Part shown: positions 11,101 through 22,889 of the stretch, piece by piece
Layout: every line of letters begins with the position of its first letter
Position numbering within the stretch: position 1 is the stretch's first letter
Program-made: the position numbers and the translations under genes
Assembly (NCBI RefSeq): GCF_901000735.1
Contig: NC_081550.1
Location: 4,732,669 to 4,796,668 of the forward strand
Source of the DNA: Corylus avellana
Taxonomy: Eukaryota > Streptophyta > Magnoliopsida > Fagales > Betulaceae
DNA: 64,000 nt
Direction of reading: 5' to 3'
Notes under the pieces: generated by a model
What the model saw: only the letters and a program-made list of their open reading frames with translations
Told to the model about the DNA's origin: nothing
Database searches by the model: none

Positions 11101-11561
11101 TCTGCAAAAGTTCCCCTCACTTTTCGTATGTCAGATGGATTCACATGGTAGAAAATAGGAAAAACTCTAAGCCCCGGGCATTTGACCATCTCGGCAAGTT
11201 CATCGAGACACCATTTAGAGAATGCGTAGTTTTTAGAGATAACGGCGATCCCACACTTGGATTGTTGTATTGCTTTTGGAAGCTCATCAGAAAGATATTT
11301 TCCTCGCTCGAGCTTCTCAACGTCTCTAAACACGAAAAGGCCTTTCCGTTGTAAAGCATCATGGAGATGGTCGGTAAAACGATAGCGAGTGTCATCCCCG
11401 TAGAAACTGAGGAAAACATCATATCTCTGTGGAGATGTTGAAGAAGAAGACGAAGAGACTATGTCAGTACTCGTGGACGCCATCGAAGAAGACGAAGAGA
11501 CTATGTCAGTACTCGTGGACGCCATCGAAGAGACACAAGCTGGTCTTCTCTTTTTTAGCAA
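8195..11561 (-). CDS. TIR-NBS-LRR receptor, copy C (3' end lost in gap)
   Basis: An intracellular immune receptor. Inferred exons on the minus strand: TIR 11561-10981; NB-ARC 9966-8895; linker/LRR 8779-8480; LRR 8383-8195, cut by the gap. TIR: DVFLSFYGDD and KWCLDELAEM with the catalytic glutamate. NB-ARC: P-loop GMGGIGKTT, Walker B IFIILDDVD, RNBS-B GSRIIITSRD, GLPL, MHD in LGMHDLLQKLGQ. It is near-identical to the gene on the opposite strand at 12580-17500; one residue differs in the NB-ARC exon (LLRIELD against LLSIELD). The frame upstream of 11561, which encodes a hydrophobic segment in the sister genes, is disrupted by a ~105-bp tandem duplication and ends in a stop near 11555, so the N-terminus is uncertain. 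C and D are probably two haplotypes. Confidence 0.9.
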
Positions 11562-11664
11562 AACATCCTTATCTCTGTGGAGATGTTGAAAGAAGACGAA
11601 GAGACTATGTCAGTACTCGTGGACGCCATCGAAGAGACACAAGCTGGTCTTCTCTTTTTTAGCA
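11417..11664 (-). repeat. Tandem duplication at the TNL N-terminus/TIR junction
   Basis: The segment encoding RRPACVSSMASTSTDIVSSS is repeated: about 11521-11560 recurs at 11625-11664, and the MASTSTDIVSSSS unit of 42 bases appears three times in total. The arm here is 3,500 bases (8195-11694) against 3,395 in contig D (12580-15974), a difference that equals this extra unit. It shifts the upstream frame into a stop. Confidence 0.8.
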
Positions 11665-11694
11665 AGTAGATCATGATGCCAATAACCAAAATAC

Positions 11695-12027
11695 ACACCA
11701 AATTCAAGCAAATCATCATTGTTAAAAGCAATGCCATAATTTGCAGATTTTGAGAATAGGCTGGATCAGTTTCTGTAACAAGGTTCTGGCCCTGGCCGGT
11801 ATTGTTTATATTGAGAAGGCTTTCCGCGTTGTAAAAAGCGGTCAGCATATATAAATATAATTAAGGAAACTTGCAGGTTACTCACCATTAATGCTCCCTC
11901 TCTTGTCCACGAAAGTAGAAGGAAATGTCGTGTAAATTTAGTTGGATTCGGGGTCCACCAATTAAGGTAATTATTTTGCCGTACTTGGAAGTTTCATGGA
12001 AATTACAAGTGCTTTATCTTAGCTTGG
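11695..12027. other. TNL upstream flank (promoter side of copy C)
   Basis: Read on the minus strand, this matches the sequence just upstream of the complete TNL at about 26455-26800, so it is the conserved 5' flank. In one frame it also reads as MLTAFYNAESLLNINNTG preceding the hydrophobic segment. Confidence 0.6.
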
Positions 12028-12309
12028 CTACCATCCTTGTTTGTTAAATCAAACCCCATCCCTTCACATTCTCTCACATTTCATCGTACTATTCATTTTT
12101 TTTTTTTTTTAATATCAAATTATACACTTTTTATATCATATTATTTATCTTTTATTATTATTTAAATAAAAAAATTACTACAAAATAAATTTTTTTACTT
12201 TTCAATACCATTATTTCATTTTCTCATATCAATCATTATTATTATTATTATTTTTTTTTTTTACACATAAACATTGCAGTGGCGTGGGGTGTTGTTTAAC
12301 AAACACCCC
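12028..12309. mobile_element. MITE related to the 4217 element, upstream of TNL copy C
   Basis: The ends are imperfect inverted repeats: CCTTGTTTGTTAAATC on the left, and GGGGGTGTTTGTTAAAC when the right end is reversed. The interior is AT-rich with TTATTATTATTTAAATAAAA. The same insertion in the same relative place lies upstream of the complete TNL (26160-26453), so it predates the TNL duplication. Confidence 0.55.
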
Positions 12310-12479
12310 CATGCTTTACTTATATTTCAGTTACTATATATAATTATTATTAATATATTTTATTTAAAGTAGGATGTCACAATATTGTTTTATGTGATTG
12401 TGATGATCTTCAGTCTCATGTTAGGCTCATAGTTAGATCTTGTGTAATTACTCAAATAAACCTTTTTTTTTTTTTTTTT

Positions 12480-12579
12480 NNNNNNNNNNNNNNNNNNNNN
12501 NNNNNNNNNNNNNNNNNNNNNNNNNNNNNNNNNNNNNNNNNNNNNNNNNNNNNNNNNNNNNNNNNNNNNNNNNNNNNNN
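12480..12579. other. Assembly gap, 100 N (contigs C/D), centre of an inverted repeat
   Basis: Exactly 100 N. The left flank ends in an 18-base poly-T. The sequences on either side are inverted copies of one TNL locus. Confidence 0.99.
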
Positions 12580-15500
12580 GTATTTTGGTTATTGGCATCA
12601 TGATCTACTTGCTAAAAAAGAGAAGACCAGCTTGTGTCTCTTCGATGGCGTCCACGAGTACTGACATAGTCTCTTCGTCTTCTTCGATGGCGTCCACGAG
12701 TACTGACATAGTCTCTTCGTCTTCTTCTTCAACATCTCCACAGAGATATGATGTTTTCCTCAGTTTCTACGGGGATGACACTCGCTATCGTTTTACCGAC
12801 CATCTCCATGATGCTTTACAACGGAAAGGCCTTTTCGTGTTTAGAGACGTTGAGAAGCTCGAGCGAGGAAAATATCTTTCTGATGAGCTTCCAAAAGCAA
12901 TACAACAATCCAAGTGTGGGATCGCCGTTATCTCTAAAAACTACGCATTCTCTAAATGGTGTCTCGATGAACTTGCCGAGATGGTCAAATGCCCGGGGCT
13001 TAGAGTTTTTCCTATTTTCTACCATGTGAATCCATCTGACATACGAAAAGTGAGGGGAACTTTTGCAGAAGCTTTTGATGGGCATGAAAAAGATCCCAAG
13101 GTTGACATTCAGATGATGTCAAAGTGGAGAGCTGCTTTGAGAGAAGTGAGCAACATGTCCGGATGGCATCTACGTAATGATAGCGATAGGTAACATTAAA
13201 ATCTTTTCTTCTTTCAGCGTGAACATGAATAAGTTGAAAATTTCTGCAAAATAATCAAATTTTGTTCTAAATTTGTATCTTCATCATGATTTACTACACT
13301 AAAATTTGGCGGACTCTCCCATGGATTAACATGCGAAATTTTATTTAATTTCCTACTCCAACAGAATGACACCAACTTTCAGTTTGTTTGGACATCGGGA
13401 AATTTTTAATTTTTGCCTACACCATAGAAAAGTACCACAAGCAACGATGATATGAAGAAGTTAAAAAAATAAAAATGATTTAGATTTTTGATTTTTTATT
13501 ACAATTCCAATATTTGATTAGAATACACCCTTAAATAAAGAATATTTCAATATCAACCAAATATGAAATATACGAAAAATATTATATTCTAACAATGTGA
13601 TGAGGCTAAAATTAACATAATAAAGAAATTTATCACAAAAAGAATTAAAAATCACATATAACATGTTCAAATTACGTACATCTTATGAATAAACAATATT
13701 GGGGGGAGTTGAAATCCATAAATAATATTGGATTAAAATGCTATTGCCATTTCTAATTAACCATCCACAACCATGACCATTACACCAAGTCTTTGTTCAT
13801 TTTAGCTCACAAATTTAAATTTCGTGCAGAATTGCTTCAATTAACAGAAGCAGAGCATTATGTAGTAAATATATTTAATTGGTCTATTTGTGATATCTTT
13901 ATCTTATAATTGTGAAGATTAAAGAAAAAAAAAATGACTATGAAAAAGGGAATGCAAGAAGCATACTAATAATTAAAGGACCTAGTATATTAGGCACACT
14001 CTCAAACCATTGAAGTTTTATAGTCAGGTGATAAAACATGGTTTTTTATTAGACCGCATGATGAACAGAGCAAATCAAACCTTAATTATGGTGCTATATC
14101 ATAAATTAAGAATTTTCATTTCTCTGATGAATGCAGCCTAACATTGTAACTTATTTTGAGTTTTTTCTCTATATGGCTATAGCTGATCAATCTTTCTTAC
14201 AGGTACGAATCAAACGTTATCAAAGAAATTTGTAATAGTATATCTGATGGATTGAGAACTTCTAACTTCTCATTTGTTTCCGAGGAATTTGTTGGAATAA
14301 AACCCCGTGTGGAGGAAATTATGGCCTTACTTAGTATAGAATTGGATGAAGTTCGCTTTTTAGGGATTTGGGGGATGGGAGGAATTGGCAAAACAACTCT
14401 GTCAAAAGCCATTTATGAAGAAGTTTCTCATAAATTTGATGCTAGTTGCTTTATTGAAGAAACTAGATCTCTTAGTCTAGTTGATCTACAAAAACATCTT
14501 ATTTCTCATATCCTAAAGGAAAGAGAAATAGATATTTGCAATCCAAGCAAAGAGATAAGGAGCAGACTACGTACTCAAAAGATTTTTATTATTCTTGACG
14601 ATGTGGATGGAGAAAAACTAGAAGCATTAGCAAAGAGACATGATTGGTTTGGTCAAGGGAGTAGAATCATTATAACAAGCAGGGATCAACATTTGCTGAG
14701 CGAATATGTGGATAAGATCTATGAGGTTAAGGTGCTGAATCATGCTGAAGCTTTAAAACTCTTTAGTTTGAAAGCCTTCAAGAAACCCCATCCTGAAAAA
14801 AAATTTGAGCAATTGTCTGAGGAAATTGTGAATTACGCTAATGGCCTTCCTTTAGCTATTAATGTTTTTGGTAAATTATCGCGTGGTAGAGAATTGAAAA
14901 AATTGGAGAGTGTCAGGGATTTACTAAGAGAAAATCCCAATGCAGAAATTTTGGATAGACTAAAAATAAGTTATCATGAATTAGAGAATTCGCAGCAAAA
15001 TTTGTTTTTAGATATTGCATGTTTCTTCAATGGAGAATTCAAAAAAGAAGTCATATACAAACTAGAAGCTTTGGGTTGCTATCCGAACATCAATTTGGAT
15101 GTTCTTGTGGAGAAATCTCTTATAACCATCTCAGAGAGCGGAAGATTGGGGATGCATGATTTGTTACAAAAATTGGGTCAAAAAATAGTTCATGATGAGT
15201 CTGCGAAGCTTGGCAAATTACCCAGTAGATTGTGGCGTGAAGAGGATGTCATTAGAGTATTGAAAAATGATAGTGTAAGTGGTTAGTCTTGACACAAACA
15301 TAGAGAAGTACATTTTTGATACTGATTCTTCTAAGTATTTGTCAAATATTTTCATCATACTTACTAATTTAATTTTTGTTGGTTATTAGGGAACTGATGT
15401 GGTTAGAGGCATTGTCCTAAAATTGCCTTTACAGAAAAAAGAGCGAATAGATGTTGAAGCCTTCTCAAAGATGAAAAATTTGAAAATGCTTGAGATTAGC

Positions 15501-17500
15501 GACATAGATTTACACAACACTAATCTGGAATGGCATGGAAATCCTTCGAATTTCATGTGCAATGAGTTATGCATCATAGAATTTTGGGGATATCCTTTCA
15601 AATCCTTGCTGGAAAATTTCCAATTCGACAATCTTGTTGTGCTCAAAATGCCTGGCAGCTGCATCGAGAAATTGTGGATTGGAAAGAAGGTAAGATTTTG
15701 GCTTATGCATATTTAATTTATTCTTGTTCTTCTTAGTCCTTTCACTCTTACTCATTTTATCTAACTATTTAATGGTCTATAACAGAGTTTTAAAAAATTG
15801 AAACACATTGACCTAAGGGATTCTGAAAACTTGATCGAGACACCAGATTTGAGCGGAGTCCCAAATCTTGAGAAACTAGAGCTTGATGGTTGTACAAATT
15901 TGTCCAAGGTCCACCCGTCCATTGGATGTCTAACATGGCTTAAAGAGTTGCATCTAGGACGTTGCAAACAGCTTAAGTGTCTTCCAGTCAAGATCTGCTT
16001 GGAAACTCTTGAAATTCTTGATCTTTCTAACTGTTCAAGACTCGACAAAATTCCCGATAGTGTGGGTAATATGACATCTTTGCGAGATCTTATTTTGGAC
16101 GAGACTGCCATAAAAGAGTTATCACTATCATTTAAGATGTCGTCTCTTGAAACTCTCAGGGTATCTAATTGCTCAGGACTAAAGTCAATCACGAAGAACA
16201 TGTTTTTAAGCTCTTTAAAAAAACTAAAGTTGTGTAATTGCAATCTATCAGATGGAGCAATTCCTAGTGATCTTAGTTGCTTATCGAGAATACCAGATGT
16301 GGCTCAACTTTCTCGTCTTTCTACGCTTAGCTTGGCAGATTGTACTTCGCTGCAAGTACTGCCGAAGCTTCCATTGGGATTAATACACTTGGCTGTATTA
16401 AATTGTCCGTTGCTGGAGTTGTTTTATAAGCAAATGGAAATGTGGACTTCAAATGAAAAATTAAGGAGCATTGATTGCTCTTTTCTACAAGCTTATTTTG
16501 ATTTTGATGGAAAACCCTTCAATATCCTCCATCTGCATCCAGGAAGTCCTTTATGGAGTAAAGCAAGTGTGAGTCTCTTTTTTAACACGTACACTAAATT
16601 AAGTTATAACATTGTTTGTAATAGCTTGACATCTTTCTCTCTTCGGTTTTTATTTTGCAGGACAAACCGTTTGGTGCTGTAGTATGCGGCCCTGTGTTGG
16701 TGGAATCAGGAATCCCAGAGTGGTTCAACGATGATAAAAGCACTAATTGGGGCTCAGTTTTTTCGTACCTTAGGGTGGGGTATGCTCTTTTTATTATTTA
16801 TGAATTTCATGGCCCTGTCCCTCTCACTCATCCAAGAAAGGTCGATGAGCATGGGAATTCGAATTCTACAACATTTGATGGCAGTGATAGTAATTTTCCC
16901 AAATTTGTTTGTCAATTTCAATTTCAAGACAATGGAGTTGATGCTACAAAACCGTTTGTCCTTTGTGCCCCTGGAGTCCCTTCTGTTGGGCCAAACAGAT
17001 TTTGGGTGTATATACCAGTTCAGCGGCTCAAGTCGCCAAGTTTTTCTCGCTTTTTGGATGGACAGAGATCCCTGGAGGCTTCAATTACAACAGGCAGCCT
17101 GAATGTTAAGGTAAAGGAGTTTGGGATGCGTCTACTACGTGATGAGCATGATGCTTTAGAGTATTTCCATGTTCTGAAATGCATTTCTCCACATGCTTTG
17201 GATTTCGTTTCTCATATGGATTTCATCAGATACGCATCATCATTGTGTTCATGTCTCACTGTCATGGGCCCTATTAGTCGGCTGTGGAAGAATATTCCTA
17301 CTATTGAAGAAATTCATCATCAGAATCCAATTGTGTCAGTTTCTGGTCTGCATCTTTTGAAAAAAAGCAAAAGGTATAAAATTCGACTCATAGGAAAAAG
17401 GTTAATGGGCATTAAGAGAAAACAAAAAACGTTGACGTTTCCATTCCAGAGGATTAGATTCGAACTGACAAAGAAAAGGAGAAGCAAAGCACACGAATGA
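12580..17500 (+). CDS. TIR-NBS-LRR receptor, copy D (5' end lost in gap)
   Basis: Inferred exons: 12580-13189 (partial), 14203-15274, 15390-15689, 15786-16568, 16661-17500; all junctions are GT-AG and in phase. The first residues continue a hydrophobic segment (CILVIGIMIYLLKKRR), then a doubled MASTSTDIVSSSS unit, then TIR (DVFLSFYGDD, KWCLDELAEM). NB-ARC motifs are complete: GMGGIGKTT, ILDDVD, GSRIIITSRD, GLPLAI, MHD. The LRR exon is 48 bases shorter than in the complete paralogue, losing about one repeat (LIDLLLAGNKFT). The C-JID follows (SGIPEWFNDD, SVGPNRFWVYIP). The protein runs ~76 residues past the paralogue's stop into a strongly basic tail (KKSKRYKIRLIGKRLMG ... KKRRSKAHE). The product should sense a pathogen effector and, through TIR NADase activity, trigger cell-death signalling. 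Confidence 0.93.
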
Positions 17501-19412
17501 AGAGCGAGGTAGTGATGGCCAAAAATGGTGGTTTTTTGGTGTTTTTATTTTGAATAAAGCGGAGAAGAAGTCTTTGGCGGTGTTCCGACACTCTTTGCCT
17601 CTTTGGTGAGTCTTTAGATGTCATTCCCCAGTTGCTTAAGCTGCTTCCTGAAATCTTGTTGCCAAAAACCTTGTCAAGCTTCTTTAAGATTTTTGCATTT
17701 AAAAAATGATTGCCAAATGCCAATCCACTTTTCTACCATTGTCATCATAGAAGAAGCAAATTTTTTCATCATAGTCCCTTATGCATTTCTTTATTCTCTA
17801 TTATGTATTACTGGTGCTTTTGCTTGTGCCATATGATTCACGGTTTAGATTGTTATAAATTGTGATTTATACTGAAAGAGTATGACCTGGTGGCAGTAGA
17901 TTTATTAAGGTAATTCCAGGATGTTGGTTTTCTATGGTTTGCCTTGTTGGCCAGATCTTTTATATTGTCGGCTTCTTGTTCACTGGTTCGGTGGTGTAAT
18001 TAGATTAAAGTTTTTGGAAAACCAGAAAATAGGACATGTGAATAACTTAATATGGGTACATGGTGAAGTAGGTTGTACTCGTACTGTATGTATTTTTACT
18101 TTTTGTTAACCTATGGATTTAATTTGTCTTTGCTTTTGTTGGCTAGGCTTGGGACTAAGAGATATTTTGAAACCTGATTTCATAATGCCATTCATCCACA
18201 CATTGCCATTTTGAACAGCGTGTAGCATCATACCTCAAGACTCCAATTTACAAGTTTTACTGCTTATAACATGCAGGTTAATGGACTCCAGAGGATATAT
18301 TGGGGTTGCTGCAGGGTCCACCATTCTGCCAACAAGTAGATTCATTCACTTGTATAATAATTTGAAGCACCACCTACTGTGATTGTCATTCATGTCATAT
18401 TGGTAACTCTTATAATAATTTTAATATGCAAATCAAATTCTTCATCTTCATCATGTTTGCTTGTTTATGCTATTTTCCATATCAATTCATAGGGTGCTTA
18501 ATTAGCGAAGTTTTGAATTATTTCTAGGGTAGAAGGAAGCTTGTCGGTTTGAGTTATTTATTTTTGTTTAGCAAGGTGATGTTGAGAACGGTCCTTGACA
18601 CCATAGGATACTTACATATTTGTAAAAAAAAGCTTTTGTTGGATCCAAACATGTGAAGGGATGGTATTGGTTTTATTTTTTGACTTCCAAAAAAAAAAAA
18701 AAAACAATAATAATAATAAGAGAAGAAAAAGGGTTTTATATTACATTTATTTAGGAGGGTGTTAGGTAATTTTAGTTTGGTTTATCCACTCAGTAACTCA
18801 TAGTTATTTTGTCAATCCTCTTTTTTTACAGACAAATTTACTGTTCTGTCTTTCCTTCAAGGATTTGAGGATTCCGTTTATAGAACCCAGAGTCTTAAGG
18901 AGTCAAGGGAAGACGACAAGGATTCAAGATCTAAATCTTGTAATCAGAATGACTCTATGGAGTAGAGGAGTCCCATTAGCAGAGATTCTGATTCCACTGG
19001 TGATTTTGGAATTGTAAATAATCATATTCATTTTTACTAGCAACACTAAGACTTTAGCCCAAAAAAAAAAAAAAAACCTATAAAAAAATGACAAATAAAA
19101 TAGAATAATACTGAAATTAATTAGTGTTTAAGAGGTAGGTGTAAAATTTATTAGTGTAGTAGAACAGAAATTTATTTGGCAGCGTGAAAACTAGGCATGC
19201 TTTTTTCAGCTGATGTACTAATTAAAATGCAACACCTTTATTTATTTATTTATTTTAATTAAAATAAAGAATTAGATAACTTCATTTTTATTGAGTTCTT
19301 TCATTTCTTCTTTTAATTCAATTTTTTTTTTTATTATTATTATTGTGTTTGGTTTGTTTCTAATAAATCCCTTAAGATAATGTTGATTCCTAAAAAGTTG
19401 CTCATTTTTCTT
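17501..19412. other. TNL 3' flank, paralogous to 32308-34397
   Basis: Collinear with the sequence downstream of the complete TNL, at a similar level of divergence to the genes. A 72-codon ATG frame at 17618-17836 (FPSCLS...FLKSCCQKPCQ) is preserved in both copies but matches no family I know. Splice-like segments around 18280-18380 and 18830-19015 could be 3' UTR exons or a decayed neighbour. The end carries TTTA repeats and poly-T runs. Confidence 0.55.
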
Positions 19413-19512
19413 NNNNNNNNNNNNNNNNNNNNNNNNNNNNNNNNNNNNNNNNNNNNNNNNNNNNNNNNNNNNNNNNNNNNNNNNNNNNNNNNNNNNNNNN
19501 NNNNNNNNNNNN
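19413..19512. other. Assembly gap, 100 N (contigs D/E)
   Basis: Exactly 100 N. The left flank matches up to 34397. The right flank begins inside the Mutator-like MITE known from contig B. Confidence 0.99.
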
Positions 19513-19688
19513 CCACTTCTTTTTTCTTATTTTTTATTAATTTTTTTTTAAATTTAAAATAATATTTTATTATTATTTTTATTAATGGGATATGTGTCCT
19601 ATTTGTGGTCATAAGATTTCTGAAAAGAAATTCTAGCCATAAACTAAATATTTTCCTGTACATAATGGACTGGAGATGATCTTGTTCT
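19513..19688. mobile_element. Right-hand part of the Mutator-like foldback MITE (second copy)
   Basis: Matches 5348-5523, followed by the ATCACTGGA target duplication at 19689-19697. The left half is lost in the gap. Confidence 0.85.
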
Positions 19689-20590
19689 ATCACTGGAGAT
19701 GTTTTATAACCAAATGGAGATGTGGCCTTCAAACGAAAAATTAAGGAGCATTGATTGCTCTTTTGTGGCCGCTTATATTGATTATGATGGCAAACCCTTC
19801 AAGATCCTCCATATGCATCCACGAGGCCCTTTATGGATTAACAGCAATGTGAGTCTCTTACTCTCCTTCTTCAACACACATGTATGATGTATAGTACTTT
19901 TGGCTGATTTAACATCTTTCTCTTTTACAGAGTCAAAGTTTCTTTTCATAGTACTATCGTAGCATGTGGCCCTGCGCTTGTGGGATATGGAATCCCAGAG
20001 TGGTTCAACCATAAAAGCAGGAATTCGTTTGGAAGAATTCAAATGCATACAGATTTGGGCTCAGATGAGTGGAAGGGTTATGCTCTTTTTATTGTTTATC
20101 AAGTTCACGAGCCTGACAGTTACCCAAAAAAGAGAAGAAAACTAAAAGTTAATGAGAATGGGAATTCGAATTCTACAACATTTGATGGCGGCAATCCTAA
20201 TTTTCCCTACTTTGTTTGTCAATTTCAAGACAATGAAGTTGATATTGGAAAACCCTTAGTCCTTTGTGTCCCTGGAGCCCCTTGTGTTGGGCCAAATGGA
20301 TTTTGGGTGTATATACCGAGTGGTTCCGGAGAAGAGCGATGAATAGTTTGGGTGGATGGGGCAACCTTGAGGCTTCAATTACAACAGGCAGCCTGAATGT
20401 TGAGCTAAAGAAGTGTGGGGCGCGTTTAGTACGTGATAAGCATGATGCATTTGAGTTCTACAAAATTCTGAACACCATTTCTCCACGTGATTTGGATTTA
20501 GAAAGTTACGAGAATCTTTGTTTTCATTTGGACGATGGTAGGCTTGGTCTCATGGTGGATGGCCCTATTAAAGGAAATCTAATGTTGTAG
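19689..20590 (+). pseudogene. TNL 3' fragment (end of LRR + C-JID), second copy
   Basis: Copy of 5524-6425 at a constant offset of 14,165 bases, with the same donor (19849), the same C-JID motifs (GIPEWFNHKS, GPNGFWVYIP) and the same frameshift after FWVYIP. Sharing the lesion shows that it predates the copying, or that this is the other haplotype of contig B. Confidence 0.87.
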
Positions 20591-21154
20591 CATGTGGGTC
20601 AATTGGGTCGCTTGCATGTTGGTCGAATCAATGCAATCCAATGACGAGGTATAATTTCATCAATTGAGGATGAATCAGCGAACAATAGCGTAGATAGACC
20701 ATCAGTGCAATAGGATTAATGCAAGCTCTACAGCTGAGAAAGAAAACAACGATGCTCTCTTTCTCACCCTTCCTCGTTTGCATGCCTGAATCACCTGCCT
20801 GTCACCCTGACACCCATGCCAACATCATCCTCTGCTCTCGCGTCACCACCAAAAGAAACTTTGGTGGCAATATTTGGTTTCATTACATTTTCCAGGTAAT
20901 TTGGTTGCTTGTCACCTCTAGAAAGTTCTAGCAAAAGTAGAATAATGAAGAAGCCATATATGATTTTGATAAATTTGCATTATCATAATATTGGTTGTTT
21001 GTGCCAGAGATGTTTACATTGGCATCTTCGGTGTTTGTAGTGGGTGTCATCATATATGCTTATAGGACCACTAAGTCTCCACACAGACAGGCTACTCTTT
21101 CCCACTTCTATTTTCATGCCATTTTTGGTTTAATTTCTCATCCATTGTTTTTGT

Positions 21155-21704
21155 TTTGGAGCCAATTTGGATTGGGCACTATGCCCCTGCACTAGTGTAC
21201 TGGTGGATGACCCAGAAGTGGTTCCCTTATTGTTCTATCTTGCAAAGACACCCTATTCTTTTTAACAAACGTGATGTAGAAACCATCCAGAAAATGTCAC
21301 AAGTGCCAATGCCTGATGAGGTAAAGCTTCCCCTTTACTTGTTTAGTGACGGTTTATGGCCAGTTATGACAAAATCAGGTGTTTTTGTGTATACAGCATA
21401 AGGCAAGACAACAAGGGGTCTACGAATCCCTGCATAGAGACATAATAGTGCATTTTGGGAACTGGGAATTCGACCCAATGGAGCTTAAAAATCCATACCC
21501 TAACAATTAGGCCTCTGTTCATCTCTGGCATGGACATGAAGATAACTTGTGCCGTTTGAAATGCAGCGATATTTGGTGAAGAAGCTCCCCTGGATCAGGT
21601 ATCATGAGGTTCCTGATGGAGGGCATCTAATGATTCACGAGAGTGGTTTGTGTGAGGCTATGTTCGGAGAACTCTTGCTTGGAGTAGAACCCTCTCTCAT
21701 ATAA
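21155..21704 (+). pseudogene. Alpha/beta-hydrolase 3' pseudogene, second copy
   Basis: Copy of 6990-7539 with the same frame changes (WWMTQKWFP, VHLWHGHEDN, GGHLMIHESG in different frames). Near-identity to contig B ends shortly after this pseudogene. Confidence 0.75.
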
Positions 21705-22267
21705 GCCTGCTATAAAGAAATATGCTTGTATTGGTATAATGCCCATATGATATGGCCAATAAAATTCAAGTAAAATGATTTGTTTGTTTATTTATTTTAG
21801 CTTAATAATTTTATGTCATATATTCAACCTTTTGTAAAAAAGTTACTTTCATCGACTTTAGGAAACACAACTCCAAGAAAAGGGTTAGTAAAACATACAA
21901 AAAAAAAAAAAAAAAAAAAAAGCCTTTCTCTTTATTTAACAAATCATTAGGAGTTCTGTAACATGGTTTGTTCTTAAAAAAAGAATGGGTAGTTCCTTTA
22001 ATCCCAAGCCTATCTTTCAGTTTGCATTGGATACCCTGTTCAGAACTGGGTGGAATAACAAGCACAGTAACTTGACTCATAAGTCACAAAGATGAGGCTT
22101 GTGGGACGACTAGAGAGCTCTTAGAATTAATGAGTTTTTCAATATCTCGGAAGAAAAAAAGCTTTTTTAATAATTCTTTTCAATCTGGCCCAAAAAAAAA
22201 GACCTATTTTTTCAGTAGGTAATAGTAATTAATGAAGACCTTTTGGTTTTTTAAATTCTTCAACTAT
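21705..22267. other. Intergenic, diverged from contig B
   Basis: It follows contig B (7540-8094) exactly to about 21857, then differs at many positions, including a longer poly-A. It carries the dispersed AGTTCCTTTAATCCCAAG repeat. No gene was found. Confidence 0.6.
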
Positions 22268-22627
22268 CCAACATCCTGGCTTTCAAGCCCAAGGCCCGTT
22301 GAGCGATCCTGATTTAATGTCTGGTCTTGGTTAATTAAACTAATAATTTTGTAATCAGAAACTGTCACCGCTAGCAGGTTGGTGATCACAGGAGGTAACA
22401 GGCTAATCATCGAATCCTTGTTCATTTCCCATGTCGATTGCCAAGTACTTGTCCCTATTAGCTAAATGTCAGCAAGTGAAGCCCGATGCAATCAATTCAT
22501 CGCTTCTCGATCAAGCCCTTAAACTTCAAAAAAATAATGTGTCACACCGTATTGAGTCATCCTAAAGTTTCACTCATAGTCTTACACAAGGGGTATGGGG
22601 AATGTCTCCCTATTGACATGTCACTAC
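22268..22627. repeat. Repeat shared with 34754-35106
   Basis: Both regions share GGCTTTCAAGC, TTGAGCGATCC, CATGTCGATTGCCAAGTACT and GAGTCATCCT in the same order, with roughly 10% divergence. This continues the TNL-cluster paralogy to the right of contig E. No coding frame was found. Confidence 0.65.
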
Positions 22628-22727
22628 NNNNNNNNNNNNNNNNNNNNNNNNNNNNNNNNNNNNNNNNNNNNNNNNNNNNNNNNNNNNNNNNNNNNNNNNN
22701 NNNNNNNNNNNNNNNNNNNNNNNNNNN
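22628..22727. other. Assembly gap, 100 N (contigs E/F)
   Basis: Exactly 100 N. In contig G the matching left flank continues as 35107 onward, which does not match contig F, so the E-F join is not supported by paralogy. Confidence 0.99.
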
Positions 22728-22889
22728 AAATAAGTATTTTTTAACATGTTTTACCAAACGCCTTGGCAATTTAAAAAAGTAACGATTTCAAAAATTTAAT
22801 TTGTAATGCTTGGTCCATTTGTTTAAAAAAATAATAAAATAAAATAAATAAATAACTCTATTGGTAAAAACATTACATATCTGTAGCAT

